Counted from the stretch's first letter, positions 44,629 to 55,862 are shown. The stretch: DNA of 64,000 nucleotides from Chitinophagales bacterium (GCA_041392475.1 JAWKLZ010000001.1:1984001-2048000), one strand, 5' to 3'. The notes: generated by a model from the sequence alone, not told the origin. A program made the numbers and translations.

Positions 44629-45405
44629 TTATTCTTCAAAGGATACTTTTGCTTGGCTGATATAGAGTGTTCCTAAAGTCATGAACATCAAAGCAAGGAT
44701 GATTAAGCCCCATTGGGAAAGGGTCGGAACATTTGGAGGAGGAGGAGTTCCCGTGACACTAATATCATCTATTCCAATGAGGCTATCTACGCCAGCAGCA
44801 TTGGTGGTTAATATACGAATTTGAACTTCACTTTGATTTTCTGCTGCAACAGGTAATACAACATTAATAGGAGTTACTTGTGCGCTACCATTTGACGCAT
44901 CCGCTACATAACCAGCTGCCACATTTGTAAAGTTTCCTGAACTGCCTACCCTATAATGTAGTGCTACTTGTTGGATTGAATTATCAGCATCAAGTTCACG
45001 CAGATTATACTGCACTGTAATTCCAGTAAAATTGGTTGTATTTACAGATATTAGTAGAAAAGGAGCATTTGCAGTACCAGAACCTTGAAATGCAACAGTA
45101 GGGTTCACTAATCCGTCTAACTCAATATTACCACCCGTAGCTATTCCAGTTGTAGAACCTTGATTTGCTATAATATCAACAGGAGTAGCAGTTCCGTCAA
45201 CAAGAATAGTCTGTGGGTCTGTGCCTGTTGATCCTGTCAAACCATCGCCTCTATACCCTATGATTCCTGCAACACCACTCCAATTATCATCCATAGTTAT
45301 CAAAGCAGGATTCGTCCAATCTTGAGAAAAAGGCAAAGCTTCTTGAGCATTCACCTTCAATACAAAGAACAAACAAAAAGTAAAAAAAAGTAACAATCGT
45401 TTCAT
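44629..45405 (-). CDS. Secreted IPTL-CTERM sorting-domain protein
   Basis: The 258-residue product has a signal peptide (MKRLLLFFTFCLFFVLKVNA), a beta-rich body typical of Ig-like/jelly-roll domains without recognised catalytic residues, and a C-terminal IPTL-CTERM element: VPTLSQWGLIILALMFM, a membrane helix, and a short tail. IPTL-CTERM is a predicted protein-sorting signal. The protein is probably surface-attached. It is next to the giant T9SS substrate but on its own transcript. Confidence 0.85.
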   Translation of the reverse strand: MKRLLLFFTFCLFFVLKVNAQEALPFSQDWTNPALITMDDNWSGVAGIIGYRGDGLTGSTGTDPQTILVDGTATPVDIIANQGSTTGIATGGNIELDGLVNPTVAFQGSGTANAPFLLISVNTTNFTGITVQYNLRELDADNSIQQVALHYRVGSSGNFTNVAAGYVADASNGSAQVTPINVVLPVAAENQSEVQIRILTTNAAGVDSLIGIDDISVTGTPPPPNVPTLSQWGLIILALMFMTLGTLYISQAKVSFEE

Positions 45406-45713
45406 AGCAAAAACGTTTAAAGGTTAAAAAAATATTGGTTAAATAATAGAAATTAATATATAAAAAATATAATTCAAAGCATAAAATTACAGAAATACTT
45501 TTAACAATTTATTAGTTATCAGCAATTTTTTCAAAAATTTAATCATTGGAAAATAATTAAACAAAGTTTATTTCATATTTGTGTGGTCAGCATTGCTCCT
45601 ATTAAACCTCCCTTCTTTATCAAATGTTCATTCGCAAATACAACAATATAGTAAAAAACTGACAGCCTCTGCAATATCATATCTTTAAAACCTACTTTCC
45701 ATTTCTTTTATCC
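45406..45713. other. Intergenic region upstream of the IPTL-CTERM gene
   Basis: About 308 bp, very AT-rich. It holds the promoter of the minus-strand gene ending at 44629 and the 3' flank of the giant gene. I see no hairpin strong enough to call, and no RNA. Confidence 0.4.
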
Positions 45714-48700
45714 TTAGCGAATTAAAGTAAAATTACCGTTTAAGCGTTTGATGCGCTCTCCTTCAAAACGGTAAAAAATATAGTAGGCATACACTCCTAT
45801 ATTTTGAGCTTCTTCCTTATACCATCCATCCCATCCTACTGTACTATCTTGGGTAGAAAAAACCAATTTCCCCCAGCGGTTGTAAATTTTCAATTCATAT
45901 TCCAACAACAAACCACGAGAGAGAGGTCGAAATAAATCATTGACCCCATCTTGATTGGGAGAAAAAGCAGAAGGAACAATCAATGTTTGAAAAATTTCGG
46001 GTTGCACTGTGATGGTAAGTGCAGTTGTGTCTGTACATGCACTATTGCTGGTCAAAAAGTAGGTAGTTGTCTGCAATGGGTTCACGGTAATTTCTGAGCA
46101 ATTCTCACAATCCAGCAATTCTCCTGACTCCAAAAACCAAACATAATCCTCTCCTCCACTCGCATTTAGCTTCAACTCCTCCCCTTCCTGCACTACATTT
46201 GAAGGGGCAGTAATAGCCAAAAATGCAGCAGACAATACCTCTACTTCCACACTTTCAGTCAGCTCATTCATACAATACTGATCCTCCACACTCAACAACT
46301 CATAAACCGTGGTATTCGTTGGAAATACCAAAACACTATAGTCAGCATTCTCCACATTGGTTTCCGTAAAGTTGTTGATTCCATCGGAGTAAGTAAACTC
46401 AAAAGGAGGTGTACCCTGCAATTCAAAATGCAATTCCACACTCTCCCCTTCACAAACAGGGCTAATGGTAGTGATGCCCCCTGTTGGCAATGTCAATTCG
46501 TTCACCTCTACACTGCTAATACCACTACAGTCCACACCCATCGAAACCGTCACCGTATAAACCCCTGCTGTACCAACTTCTATCTGTGCAGTCGTTTCAC
46601 CATTTGACCAAGCATAACTCGTAAATCCAAAATTTGCGGTCAAGGTCGTAGTGCCTCCCGAACAGAATGTATTGCTACCATTGATAGTCGGCTGCAAATT
46701 TGGCATTTCCGAAACAGTCATAGATGCCGAACTGCTGCAATCGTTTCCATCAAAAACCGTCACCGTGTAAGTTCCTGCTCCCACTTCAATCATTGAAGCC
46801 GCCAAACCATTTGACCAAAGATAACTTGTAAAACTTTCATTGACAGATAATGAAGTAAAATCTCCTTCACAAACCGTTGTCAATCCTGCAATTGTTGGCT
46901 CGGCAATATCGTTCTCAAAAACCTCCACTTCTTCACTTGCTGTACAACCCATTGTATTTGTGACAGTAACGGTATAAACTCCTGATATAAATGCTTCAAT
47001 GCCCAAAGTATTTTGCCCATTTGACCAATTGTAAGATGCAAAACCTCCACTTGCCGTCAAAGTAGTGCTGCCGCCTGAACAAAAGGTTAAATCACCTGAA
47101 ATCGTCACGATTGGAGCACTTTGTTCACTCACTGCAATATCCGCCGAACCACTACAGCCCAATCCATTTGAAACTGTAACACTGTAAATACCTGTTTGCG
47201 AAACATTTATTTCGTTTTCAGTTACCCCCGTTGACCATTCATAAGTATCGAATCCACCGCCAACACTCAATGCCGTTGAAGCACCTTCACAAAATGTCGA
47301 TTCACCGTTGATGGTGAAATTCAATTGGCTACCCTCTGAAATGGTCGTAGATGCCGTTCCCGAACAGCCATTTGTGTTTTCGACTGTCACCGTATAAACC
47401 CCTGCTATACCGACTTCTATCTGTGCCATCGTTTCACCATTTGACCAAGCATAACTCGTAAATCCAAAATTTGCGGTCAAGGTCGTAGTGCCTCCCGAAC
47501 AAAACGATTCACTCCCGATAATAACAGGAGTTGGATTGGGCTTTTCGCCAACGGAGATGGAAGCGGAACTGCTGCAATCGTTTCCATCAAATACCGTAAC
47601 CGTATAAGTTCCTCCACCCACTTCAATACTAGAAGATGTCAGTCCATTCGACCAAAGATAACTTGTAAAATTCTCATTGACAGTTAATGAAGTTAAACTA
47701 CCTTCACAAACGTTAGCTATTCCTGTAATTGTTGGATTCACAATATTATTTTCAAAAACCTTCACTTCATCACTACCCGTACAGCCTCCTATATTTGTGA
47801 CCACAACAGAATAAAGCCCTGCCGTACTTACTTCAATTTCCAAAGTATTCTGTCCATTCGACCAACTATATTCCGCAAAACTTGTACTTGTGAACAATGT
47901 TGTGCTACCATCTGGACAAAAAGTTAAATCACCCGAAATAATTACTATTGGAGCAGTTTGCTCACTCACTGCAATATCCGCCGAACCACTACAGCCCAAT
48001 CCATTTGAAACTGTAACACTGTAAATACCTGTTTGCGAAACATTTATTTCGTTTTCAGTTACCCCCGTTGACCATTCATAAGTATCGAATCCACCGCCAA
48101 CACTCAATGCCGTTGAAGCACCTTCACAAAATGTTATTTCGCCATAGATTGTGAAATTCAGTTGGCTACCCTCTGAAATGGTCGTAGATGCTGTTCCCGA
48201 ACAGCCATTTGCGTTTTCGACTGTCACCGTATAAACCCCTGCTGTACCAACTTCTATCTGTGCAGTCGTTTCACCATTTGACCAAGCATAACTCGTAAAT
48301 CCAAAATTTGCGGTCAAAGTTGTAGTGCCTCCCGAACAGAATGTATTGCTACCATTGATAGTCGGCTGCAAATTTGGCATTTCCGAAACAGTCATAGATG
48401 CCGAACTGCTGCAATCATTGCTATCAAAAACCGTCACTGTGTATGTTCCTGCTCCTACTTCAATCATTGAAGCCACCAAACCATTTGACCAAAGATAACT
48501 TGTAAAACTTTCATTGACACTCAATACCGTTGTTCCTCCTTCACAAACCGTTGTCAATCCTGCAATTGTTGGCTCGGCAATATCGTTCTCAAAAACCTCC
48601 ACTTCTTCACTTGCTGTACAACCCATTGTATTTGTGACCACAACAGAATAAAGCCCTGCCGTACTTACTTCAATGTCCAAAGTATTTTGCCCATTTGACC

Positions 48701-51700
48701 AAGTATAGGCTATAAAACCTCCACTTGCCGTCAAAGTAGTGCTGCCGCCTGAACAAAAGGTCAGATCACCTGAAATTGAAGGAATTGGATTTGAATTTTC
48801 ATTTACTTCAACCATTGAAATTGCTGTACATCCATTAATATCGGTTACGGTTAGAGCATAAATACCAGCAGTTACTTCTATTGCTTTGGTAGTTTGACCA
48901 TTTGACCAATGATAACTTTCAAAATCTGAACTTGATGCAATTGTTGATGCATCGTTTTCACAATAGAATAAATCACCTAAAATATCGACTTTAGGAATTG
49001 GATTTTCAATGATATTAATGCTGGCTGTACCACTACATATTCCGCCGTTGCTTACTGTAACTGTATAAATACCTGCTACCGATACTTCAATTATTTGTGT
49101 GACATTTCCTGTTGACCATAGATATGTCAAAAATCCACTTCCGGCATTGATGGTGGTAGAAGCATTGGCACAAAAACTATTATTGCCTATCAAAGAAGGA
49201 GTTAGTTGATTTCCTTGACTAACATTTACACTCCCAGTATTGGTACATCCATTGCTATCTTCAACTGTTACAGTATAAACTCCTCCATCAGATACCATGA
49301 TTTGTTGGGTGAATTGGTTGTTAGACCAAGTATAATTTGTAAATCCTACTCCTGCATCCAAAGTGGTATTTCCTCCTTCACAAAAACTCAGGCCTCCTCC
49401 AATGTTTAAAGTTGGTAAGATGTAAGCATTGATGTTTGCACTTGCACTGCTGCTACAACCATTTGCATCGGAAACCGTGACGGTGTAAGTACCTGATGTG
49501 CTGATGGTTATTTGCTCGGTTGTTTCAGTATTGGACCAAATATAACTATTGAAGCCTGACCCTGCATCTACCGTTGTATTGCTACCTGTGCAATAACTAA
49601 GGCTGCCTGTAATGTTTGGGGTTAAACTCGAATTTTCGCTCACCGATACTTCGTCTGTGCCTGTGCAACCATTCACATCGGAAACTGTGACAGTGTAAGT
49701 ACCTGATGTACTGATGGTTATTTGCTCGGTTGTTTCAGTATTAGACCAAATATAACTATTGAAGCCTGACCCTGCATCTACGGTTGTGCTGCTGCCTGTG
49801 CAGTAACTAAGGCTGCCTGTAATAGTTGGAGTTGGGTTTGAATTTTCTATAATTGTGGTCATTGCAGTGCCTGTACAGCCATTCACATCGGAAACTGTGA
49901 CAGTGTAAGTACCTGTTGTGCTGATGGTTATTTGCTCGGTCGTTTCAGTATTGGACCAAATGTAGCTGTTGTAGCCCGACCCTGCATCTATGGTTGTGTT
50001 GCTGCCTGTGCAATAACTAAGGCTGCCTGTAATGTTTGGTGTTAAACTTGCATTTTCGCTCACCGATACTTCGTCTGTGCCTGTGCAACCATTCACATCG
50101 GAAACCGTGACGGTGTAAGTACCTGATGTGCTGATGGTTATTTGCTCGGTTGTTTCGGTAGTCGACCAAACATAACTATTGAAGCCTGACCCTGCATCTA
50201 CGGTTGTGCTGCTGCCTGTGCAGTAACTAAGGCTGCCTGTAATAGTTGGAGTTGGGTTTGAATTTTCTATAATTGTGGTCATTGCAGTGCCTGTGCAACC
50301 ATTCACATCGGAAACTGTGACAGTGTAAGTACCTGATGTACTGATGGTTATTTGCTCGGTTGTTTCAGTATTAGACCAAATATAACTATTGAAGCCTGAC
50401 CCTGCATCTATGGTCGTATTGCTGCCTGTGCAATAACTAAGGCTGCCTGTAATGTTTGGGGTTAAACTTGCATTTTCGCTCACCGATACTTCGTCTGTGC
50501 CTGTGCAACCATTCACATCGGAAACCGTGACAGTGTAAGTACCTGTTGTGCTGATGGTTATTTGATCGGTCGTTTCAGTATTGGACCAAATGTAGCTGTT
50601 GTAGCCCGACCCTGCATCTATGGTTGTGTTGCTGCCTGTGCAATAACTAAGGCTACCTGTAATAGTTGGAGTTGGGTTTGAATTTTCTATAATTGTGGTC
50701 ATTGCAGTGCCTGTACAACCATTCACATCGGAAACTGTGACAGTGTAAGTGCCTGATGTACTGATGGTTATTTGCTCGGTTGTTTCGGTAGTCGACCAAA
50801 CATAACTATTGAAGATTTCTATTACTGATAAAACGCTACTTTGACCATTGCAAAAATCACTGCCACTGATGGTTGGGTTTGATGGAGGAAGTTCGTTGAT
50901 GGTGATTTGTGCAGTTCCAGAACAGCCAGTGGCATTTGAAGCGGTGACAGTGTAAGTGCCTGTAATACCAACGCTAATATTTTGACCTGTATCACCATTT
51001 GACCAATTGTAGTTGGTAAAACTTTCCACGACCGAAAGGGTACTGCTGCTGCCTGTACAGAAGTCACTACCATTGAGGGTGACGGTTGGAAGGCTAATAA
51101 TATTGTAGGGAATAATAAAGGAATTAATGCAGTTAGGAGAATTAATGTTCACTGAAAGTGCATTGTTAGACGGAGGTAAATCTACATCGGTTGGATCATT
51201 GATGTAAATGAAATTACTCAAATCACCATCGTACCAATCAATGAAATTGTTCGAGTCACTATTGATAAGGTCATCGTAAGTTGTGAGGTCTATATTTGTT
51301 GCAATACCTGAACCTGCAGTATCTTCGCATACATTGATGATGAGCCCTCCAAAGGTAGGAAATGGTTCTATGAATACACTTGCATCATCTGTGCCAGTAC
51401 AGCCATTTCCATTTGTGACGGTGACTGTGTAGGTGTAAGTGCCTGGCCCCAATATAGGGCCTTCTAATGTAATACCATTGCTATTGGAACCGTTCGACCA
51501 TTGGTAGATATATGGGCCGTTACCTGATTGAAAGGCATCCAAAAAAGTCGTTTCATCCTCACACAAAGTGAGCAGATTGGTTCCTGAATTGTTTTCAATA
51601 TCTATCAAAGGGCTTGGGTTAACAGTAATCACAGCTTCTCCATCAAAGTTTGAATACAATGGACAATCTATATTGTCTTCAACTGATAAAAATGAATAGG

Positions 51701-52724
51701 TAGTGGTGGTAGAGGGTGAAACCGAAACAGTATGTCCATTTACGATATCCAACAACGTAAAATTCGTTGTGCCATTTGTGTAAACAACATCAAAAGGGCC
51801 ATTGATGCTTGGTAAATCGAAGGTTAAAATTGCATTTTCGCCATTACAAATAGTGGTTGTTCCGTCAATACTCATTCCACTGGTATTGATAAGAATAGAG
51901 TACCCTCCTGAATAATTGGGGATAGAACTATTGTATGTTGCACAATCTGCATAAGATGTCCAGTTTGAAGGGTTTTGAATACGGTTTATCCACTCCAATT
52001 GTGTTGCAGCGGATGCGAGGCCTGTATATTTGATATATGTAGAAGAAGAGCTAGGTGCCATGTTGTAGCAAGGGTCGACATCGGGGTGTAATCCTGAATC
52101 AGAAGAAGTGTTTGCAAGTGAAGTCCAAGCATTTTTTGTATTGAATCCGAATAATATTTCTCCACTATAAGTTGCATTGTGTCCACCTACCCCTCCATTG
52201 TTGTTCCACGTTCCATCTGTCATAAAATAGATTTGGTCGCCAGATGAATTAAAATTTACTGCTGAAGTGCCATTCAGAAAAGAGAAAGTCCAATTGTTAT
52301 CAGGGCTAATGCAAATAGGATTAATCCCAAGTGAATTAGACAGTTGAAATGTAATTACTGTGCCTGCTGCAATAGTTGAACTGGTGCGTACAGCTCTGAT
52401 TGTACCTTCTGTATCTCCCCATTGATTGGCATTGGATCTTTCCCAACCATTGTCAGTAAAATCGATTACTGTTCCTACTTCAATGTCTTTGAAACAGACA
52501 AAACTCACCTCATCATCTGTCACTCCGATACAATCAAACTGGTTGGTATTAACAGCCATTACCGCCAAATCACCTGGCTCTAAATCTGTTTGTGCGCTTA
52601 AATATAGATTCATCCCATTGAAGAAAAAAATGAATGTCAAGATTCTTCTATACAAAAAAACTGGGCTTATATCTAAAAAATATATTCTTTCCAAAATATT
52701 TAAGGTTGTACAATATTTTTTCAC
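45714..52724 (-). CDS. Giant T9SS (gliding-motility-associated C-terminal domain) repeat adhesin
   Basis: The 2336-residue product has an N-terminal hydrophobic signal (about 28-45) and a lamin-tail-like domain (about 50-260: EPGDLAVMAVNTNQFDCIGV). About 20 Ig/PKD-like repeats of ~70 residues follow (SYIWSNTETTEQITISTSGT, VTVSDVNGCTGT). The type B T9SS signal closes it (VPSAFSPNQDGVNDLF, LKIYNRWGKLVF, GVYAYYIFY, FTLIR). The C-terminal domain directs export through the type IX system and surface anchoring. Such proteins are usually adhesins; the ligand is unknown. The middle repeats are near-identical at the DNA level, so copy number may vary. Confidence 0.93.
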   Translation of the reverse strand: MKKYCTTLNILERIYFLDISPVFLYRRILTFIFFFNGMNLYLSAQTDLEPGDLAVMAVNTNQFDCIGVTDDEVSFVCFKDIEVGTVIDFTDNGWERSNANQWGDTEGTIRAVRTSSTIAAGTVITFQLSNSLGINPICISPDNNWTFSFLNGTSAVNFNSSGDQIYFMTDGTWNNNGGVGGHNATYSGEILFGFNTKNAWTSLANTSSDSGLHPDVDPCYNMAPSSSSTYIKYTGLASAATQLEWINRIQNPSNWTSYADCATYNSSIPNYSGGYSILINTSGMSIDGTTTICNGENAILTFDLPSINGPFDVVYTNGTTNFTLLDIVNGHTVSVSPSTTTTYSFLSVEDNIDCPLYSNFDGEAVITVNPSPLIDIENNSGTNLLTLCEDETTFLDAFQSGNGPYIYQWSNGSNSNGITLEGPILGPGTYTYTVTVTNGNGCTGTDDASVFIEPFPTFGGLIINVCEDTAGSGIATNIDLTTYDDLINSDSNNFIDWYDGDLSNFIYINDPTDVDLPPSNNALSVNINSPNCINSFIIPYNIISLPTVTLNGSDFCTGSSSTLSVVESFTNYNWSNGDTGQNISVGITGTYTVTASNATGCSGTAQITINELPPSNPTISGSDFCNGQSSVLSVIEIFNSYVWSTTETTEQITISTSGTYTVTVSDVNGCTGTAMTTIIENSNPTPTITGSLSYCTGSNTTIDAGSGYNSYIWSNTETTDQITISTTGTYTVTVSDVNGCTGTDEVSVSENASLTPNITGSLSYCTGSNTTIDAGSGFNSYIWSNTETTEQITISTSGTYTVTVSDVNGCTGTAMTTIIENSNPTPTITGSLSYCTGSSTTVDAGSGFNSYVWSTTETTEQITISTSGTYTVTVSDVNGCTGTDEVSVSENASLTPNITGSLSYCTGSNTTIDAGSGYNSYIWSNTETTEQITISTTGTYTVTVSDVNGCTGTAMTTIIENSNPTPTITGSLSYCTGSSTTVDAGSGFNSYIWSNTETTEQITISTSGTYTVTVSDVNGCTGTDEVSVSENSSLTPNITGSLSYCTGSNTTVDAGSGFNSYIWSNTETTEQITISTSGTYTVTVSDANGCSSSASANINAYILPTLNIGGGLSFCEGGNTTLDAGVGFTNYTWSNNQFTQQIMVSDGGVYTVTVEDSNGCTNTGSVNVSQGNQLTPSLIGNNSFCANASTTINAGSGFLTYLWSTGNVTQIIEVSVAGIYTVTVSNGGICSGTASINIIENPIPKVDILGDLFYCENDASTIASSSDFESYHWSNGQTTKAIEVTAGIYALTVTDINGCTAISMVEVNENSNPIPSISGDLTFCSGGSTTLTASGGFIAYTWSNGQNTLDIEVSTAGLYSVVVTNTMGCTASEEVEVFENDIAEPTIAGLTTVCEGGTTVLSVNESFTSYLWSNGLVASMIEVGAGTYTVTVFDSNDCSSSASMTVSEMPNLQPTINGSNTFCSGGTTTLTANFGFTSYAWSNGETTAQIEVGTAGVYTVTVENANGCSGTASTTISEGSQLNFTIYGEITFCEGASTALSVGGGFDTYEWSTGVTENEINVSQTGIYSVTVSNGLGCSGSADIAVSEQTAPIVIISGDLTFCPDGSTTLFTSTSFAEYSWSNGQNTLEIEVSTAGLYSVVVTNIGGCTGSDEVKVFENNIVNPTITGIANVCEGSLTSLTVNENFTSYLWSNGLTSSSIEVGGGTYTVTVFDGNDCSSSASISVGEKPNPTPVIIGSESFCSGGTTTLTANFGFTSYAWSNGETMAQIEVGIAGVYTVTVENTNGCSGTASTTISEGSQLNFTINGESTFCEGASTALSVGGGFDTYEWSTGVTENEINVSQTGIYSVTVSNGLGCSGSADIAVSEQSAPIVTISGDLTFCSGGSTTLTASGGFASYNWSNGQNTLGIEAFISGVYTVTVTNTMGCTASEEVEVFENDIAEPTIAGLTTVCEGDFTSLSVNESFTSYLWSNGLAASMIEVGAGTYTVTVFDGNDCSSSASMTVSEMPNLQPTINGSNTFCSGGTTTLTANFGFTSYAWSNGETTAQIEVGTAGVYTVTVSMGVDCSGISSVEVNELTLPTGGITTISPVCEGESVELHFELQGTPPFEFTYSDGINNFTETNVENADYSVLVFPTNTTVYELLSVEDQYCMNELTESVEVEVLSAAFLAITAPSNVVQEGEELKLNASGGEDYVWFLESGELLDCENCSEITVNPLQTTTYFLTSNSACTDTTALTITVQPEIFQTLIVPSAFSPNQDGVNDLFRPLSRGLLLEYELKIYNRWGKLVFSTQDSTVGWDGWYKEEAQNIGVYAYYIFYRFEGERIKRLNGNFTLIR
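49440..50820 (-). repeat. 210-bp near-identical tandem repeats inside the giant gene
   Basis: The same 11-bp word (attcacatcg and its context) recurs at 49671, 49881, 50091, 50301, 50511 and 50721, an exact 210-bp (70-codon) period, with a slightly diverged copy at 49461. Two unit types, differing in the linker after the conserved core, alternate. In-frame period and high identity point to recent expansion. Confidence 0.9.
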
Positions 52725-52966
52725 ATCAAAAGAATTTTAATTTTCTCAGGGAATGGTGTAAAATTAGTATTTTTAAAGTTTGATATGTTGTTAAACAAAT
52801 AATATAGCTTTTAATTTACATTTTCATAAAATCATAGCCATCAAGTTTAGGAATTAACAATACCTATTAGAATGAAAATAAGATTAAGAATAAATGAGAG
52901 GGTTTCTATAAACAAAATAAGGCAGTTAGTTTTTTCATATATAAATTAATAAACAAAAAAAACTAT

Positions 52967-53743
52967 ATGAAGAACTTACTGCCTTACATGAACGAAGTTA
53001 GTGAAAAAATGGCAACTTTTTTTAGTGAATCCTCCATTGAAGAAATTGCCCGAGAAACTTGTTTTGTACGTCGAAACTCTAAATTGATGGGCTTTGTATT
53101 TTGCCAACTATTGTTAAAAATGTTTACGAAATCTCTGCCCCTTGTGAGTTTAACTGATTATAAGGAAAAACTCAAGAATAATCAGGGTATTGATATAACC
53201 GAAGAAGGTATCAATCAGCGTTTTAATGAACAGAGCATTGGCTTTTTTAAGGCATTGATTAATAGATTATTAGCTCTTCAATTAAATAGTGTAATTTCAA
53301 GCGTTCAATTGGATTTACCTTTTAAAGACATTCAATTATTAGACTACTCTACCTATATAAAATTGCCTGATTGTATGGGTGAATTGTTTCCAGGCACTGG
53401 TAAAAAGGGGGGAAAAGAGACAGGCAATTCAGGTTATAAGTGGCACTTAGAATATATGTTGTTTAGCTTAGAAGATGAGTCCAATAGCATAGAAGCAAGT
53501 GAATATAAGTTATTTAACTTGTTCAAGTTACAGTTTGCAGAAAATTTTATAACTGCAATTTTTCACCCTAAAAAATCTAAGCTACTCACTTTATTAAAAA
53601 AGCTGTATCGATTGGCGAAACTATGCTGTAAAAAAGAAGCCAAGAAGGGTAAACAAACACCTATGATAATATTAAAAAACATTAATAAAAAAGACAATGT
53701 AAAGGAGGTCAAACAAACAAAATATATAGCTAAGGCTGCTTAA
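52967..53743 (+). pseudogene. IS4-type transposase with internal deletion
   Basis: The 258-residue reading frame begins like IS4-family transposases: a helical N-terminal DNA-binding region and the first catalytic Asp in IQLLDYSTYIKLPD. After KWHLEYMLFSLEDE it jumps to C-terminal sequence (LFKLQFAENFITAIFHPKKS). The second Asp and the Glu-containing YREKK region are missing, so it cannot be active by itself. The open frame suggests a recent internal deletion. Flanking inverted repeats were not identified. Confidence 0.65.
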
Positions 53744-53852
53744 TTATACCTTAACTTGACAGCAATGGGGCTACGAATGGGAACAATTTTTAGCGAAATA
53801 TCGTCATAAAAGGAATAGTGTCGAATGAATTTCAGGAACTGCCAAGAAGCCT

Positions 53853-53993
53853 CAATAGAATAATTTCCCGATTTAGACTTTTGTAGTTTTGCTTCAAAAG
53901 TTCTCTATTGCAATGAAAATCAATATTCTTCAAAGGTTAAACTTCAAAAGTCTCCACCCCAAATGTGGTATTTGTTCTGTCGGCAACCCTAAA
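53853..53993 (+). repeat. Repeat family 2, copy A
   Basis: About 140 bp with inner arms AGACTTTTGTAGTTT and AAACTTCAAAAGTCT and outer sequence ending in GGCAACCCT. Its reverse complement recurs at 58988-59124 with most bases conserved, so the two form an inverted pair about 5 kb apart. Non-coding and MITE-like. Confidence 0.75.
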
Positions 53994-54115
53994 TCAAATT
54001 AAAAAAAGAATACGGAAGCGAACAATACATTCCCAGTCAATCACCAGCAAAAACTCGTCACAACGCATATACAACACCTTTGTAGCTCATTGAATAAAAA
54101 GAAAGAAAATAACAT

Positions 54116-54257
54116 TATAGGTCTCTGCATTAAACAGGAATATATCGCCCCTCCTGCCCCTCCCAAGAAGGGAATTTTCCACTTCGTACGAGATTCCCCT
54201 CCTCAGAGGGGTTGGGGTGGGTTTGAGTAATATAAGCGGTCAATGTGCGAGCCTATA
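54116..54257 (+). repeat. MITE family 1, copy 3 (diverged)
   Basis: Same plan as the copies at 31142 and 56266 (TATAGGT start, AGGAATATATCG, CCCCTCC arms, AAGTAATATAAGC-like 3' part) but with more substitutions, so it is an older insertion. The remaining sequence between 53744 and the IS at 54534 shows no convincing gene. Confidence 0.7.
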
Positions 54258-54533
54258 ATCGTTCTTAGCCTACTCATTCGAATAGGTCTTTTAACAAGAT
54301 ATTTAATTCCTAAGACCACTCCTATCATTGCTCATTTCCTCAATAAAAACTAAATGGATATAAAAGTTGATAATGAGCTTTTTGATATTGAATGTGGTAA
54401 TCATGGTGCACCAAACTTTCATAATCCCTCGCCTTCAATTGGTTGAGAATGATAGCTATTGCCAAGTATCCTGCTTTGGGCAATGCGCCATCCTTACATT
54501 CTTAGACGACTCCAAGTTTATATCATTTCTGGC

Positions 54534-55862
54534 GGGTGCATCCCAAATTGTCGCCTTATGCTTGTTTTTTATATAATTCAAGTTCCTTTGCTTGTATCAA
54601 TTTTATAAGTTCATGCCATTGTTGATTCATATTCATAAGTCTCAAATCAATAATTTTCTGTGCACCATCTAAAGTCCATCTTTGTCCCGATTGTTTCAAT
54701 CTTTTTTGAATAACTGTTCGGTGAGCAGATTCGATTGCTCCCGAACCTATAAATAAACCTGTGTCTCTAAAAGTTTTATACATCATGCGAAACTCATTGT
54801 TTCTCAAATAGTTTAGCAGGCTATTTCGTTCTTTTTCAGATTTTTGTGCACGTTTTTCTAACTCTTCAATCCCTTTTATAACGACACTAATTTCATCATT
54901 GAGTAAAGCATTTTTTTGTTTGTTCAACCAATTTTTTTGCTCTTCTATTGTTTTGTAATACAGTTTAGCAAATTTACTTAAATGCTCTGCTGCATGATAA
55001 AAATCAAGGATTTGTGTAGCTTTAGGATAAGACTCTTCTACCCAATTCCAAATCCAAGGTGCTCCATCTGCAACAAAAACAAGTCGTTCATTTATCGGCG
55101 ATAATATATCTACTAATGGCTCAAATTTACACAGGAAATCTTTATGACTACCCAAATGTGCAGCATAGATAGATTGCTTTAGCCAACAATGATTCTTATC
55201 TAATTCATAGTGGTCAAGGTCTGTAAATATACGCCCTAACTTTACTTCTTTCCAATCATTCCCTTTTTCTCCTTCACGAGTTTGAAGCATACCCCCATCT
55301 ATCATAGAATAGACAAGCCCCTCTTGTTCAACACTCTCTTTTAGAGACTCACTTAGTTTTCTTTGAGCAACTGGTAAAACAGGTTTCACACTTTGAAGTT
55401 CTGATGCGTAATACTTCGTAACTCGCTCTGTTTGACTACGATTCGTTTCTATACGTAGATATTTTTCTAAGTCACACACCGCTGCGCTATAGTTATCCGA
55501 TTGACCAGCATAAGCTTGTAACTCTTGAAGATAAGGGCTTACTTGAAAGCCATTGATACCATTACTCCACATATGCGTTTTGGCGATAGCGATAGAGCCA
55601 AATCGACTTGCTATTGTTTTTTTTTACGACGGTCTTCTCCTGGTTTACTTATACTACTTTCTAATAAATCTTGTCCAAATTTCAGTATCACTCCCTCAAA
55701 CCCCTTTTCATAGTCATAAAAACTTTCTTCTTTTTTCAAAGATTCAAATGATGCCCAATAAGATAAAGCCAATTCTAAATATTCTTCCTTTGTCATATTT
55801 TTATTGATTTAGTGCCTCAAAAATAGCTTTTTTTAGCTTCTGCGACAATTTGGGATGCACCC
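54534..55862 (-). mobile_element. Complete ISKra4-type insertion sequence with 8-bp target duplication
   Basis: Perfect 21-bp terminal inverted repeats (54534-54554 and 55842-55862, starting GGGTGCATCCC) enclose one transposase gene. The 8-bp TTTCTGGC is duplicated directly at both sides (54526-54533 and 55863-55870), proving transpositional insertion and little change since. The target sequence was non-coding or an unrecognised remnant. Confidence 0.92.
54556..55796 (-). CDS. ISKra4-family transposase, two frames joined at an A9 tract
   Basis: Frame 1 (55796-55611) encodes a helical N-terminus (TKEEYLELALSYWASFESL). Frame 2 continues to 54556 with the catalytic region: SMIDGGMLQTR (first Asp), FVADGAPWIWNWVEESYPKA (second Asp), FYHAAEHL, and a C-terminal SGAIESAHRTVIQKRLKQSG with the Glu. 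The frames meet at nine A residues (55617-55625 as T on the plus strand). This is a classic slippery site, so the full transposase may be made by programmed frameshifting or transcript slippage rather than being broken. Confidence 0.85.

Noticed and set aside
49440..50820. Regular 210-bp repeats as a CRISPR array
   Set aside because: Repeat and spacer lengths are wrong, the period is a multiple of three, and the repeats encode protein domains in a single long frame; no cas genes are near.
54367..54576. Small plus-strand open frame left of the ISKra4 element
   Set aside because: It crosses the terminal repeat of the IS and has no protein-like signature.
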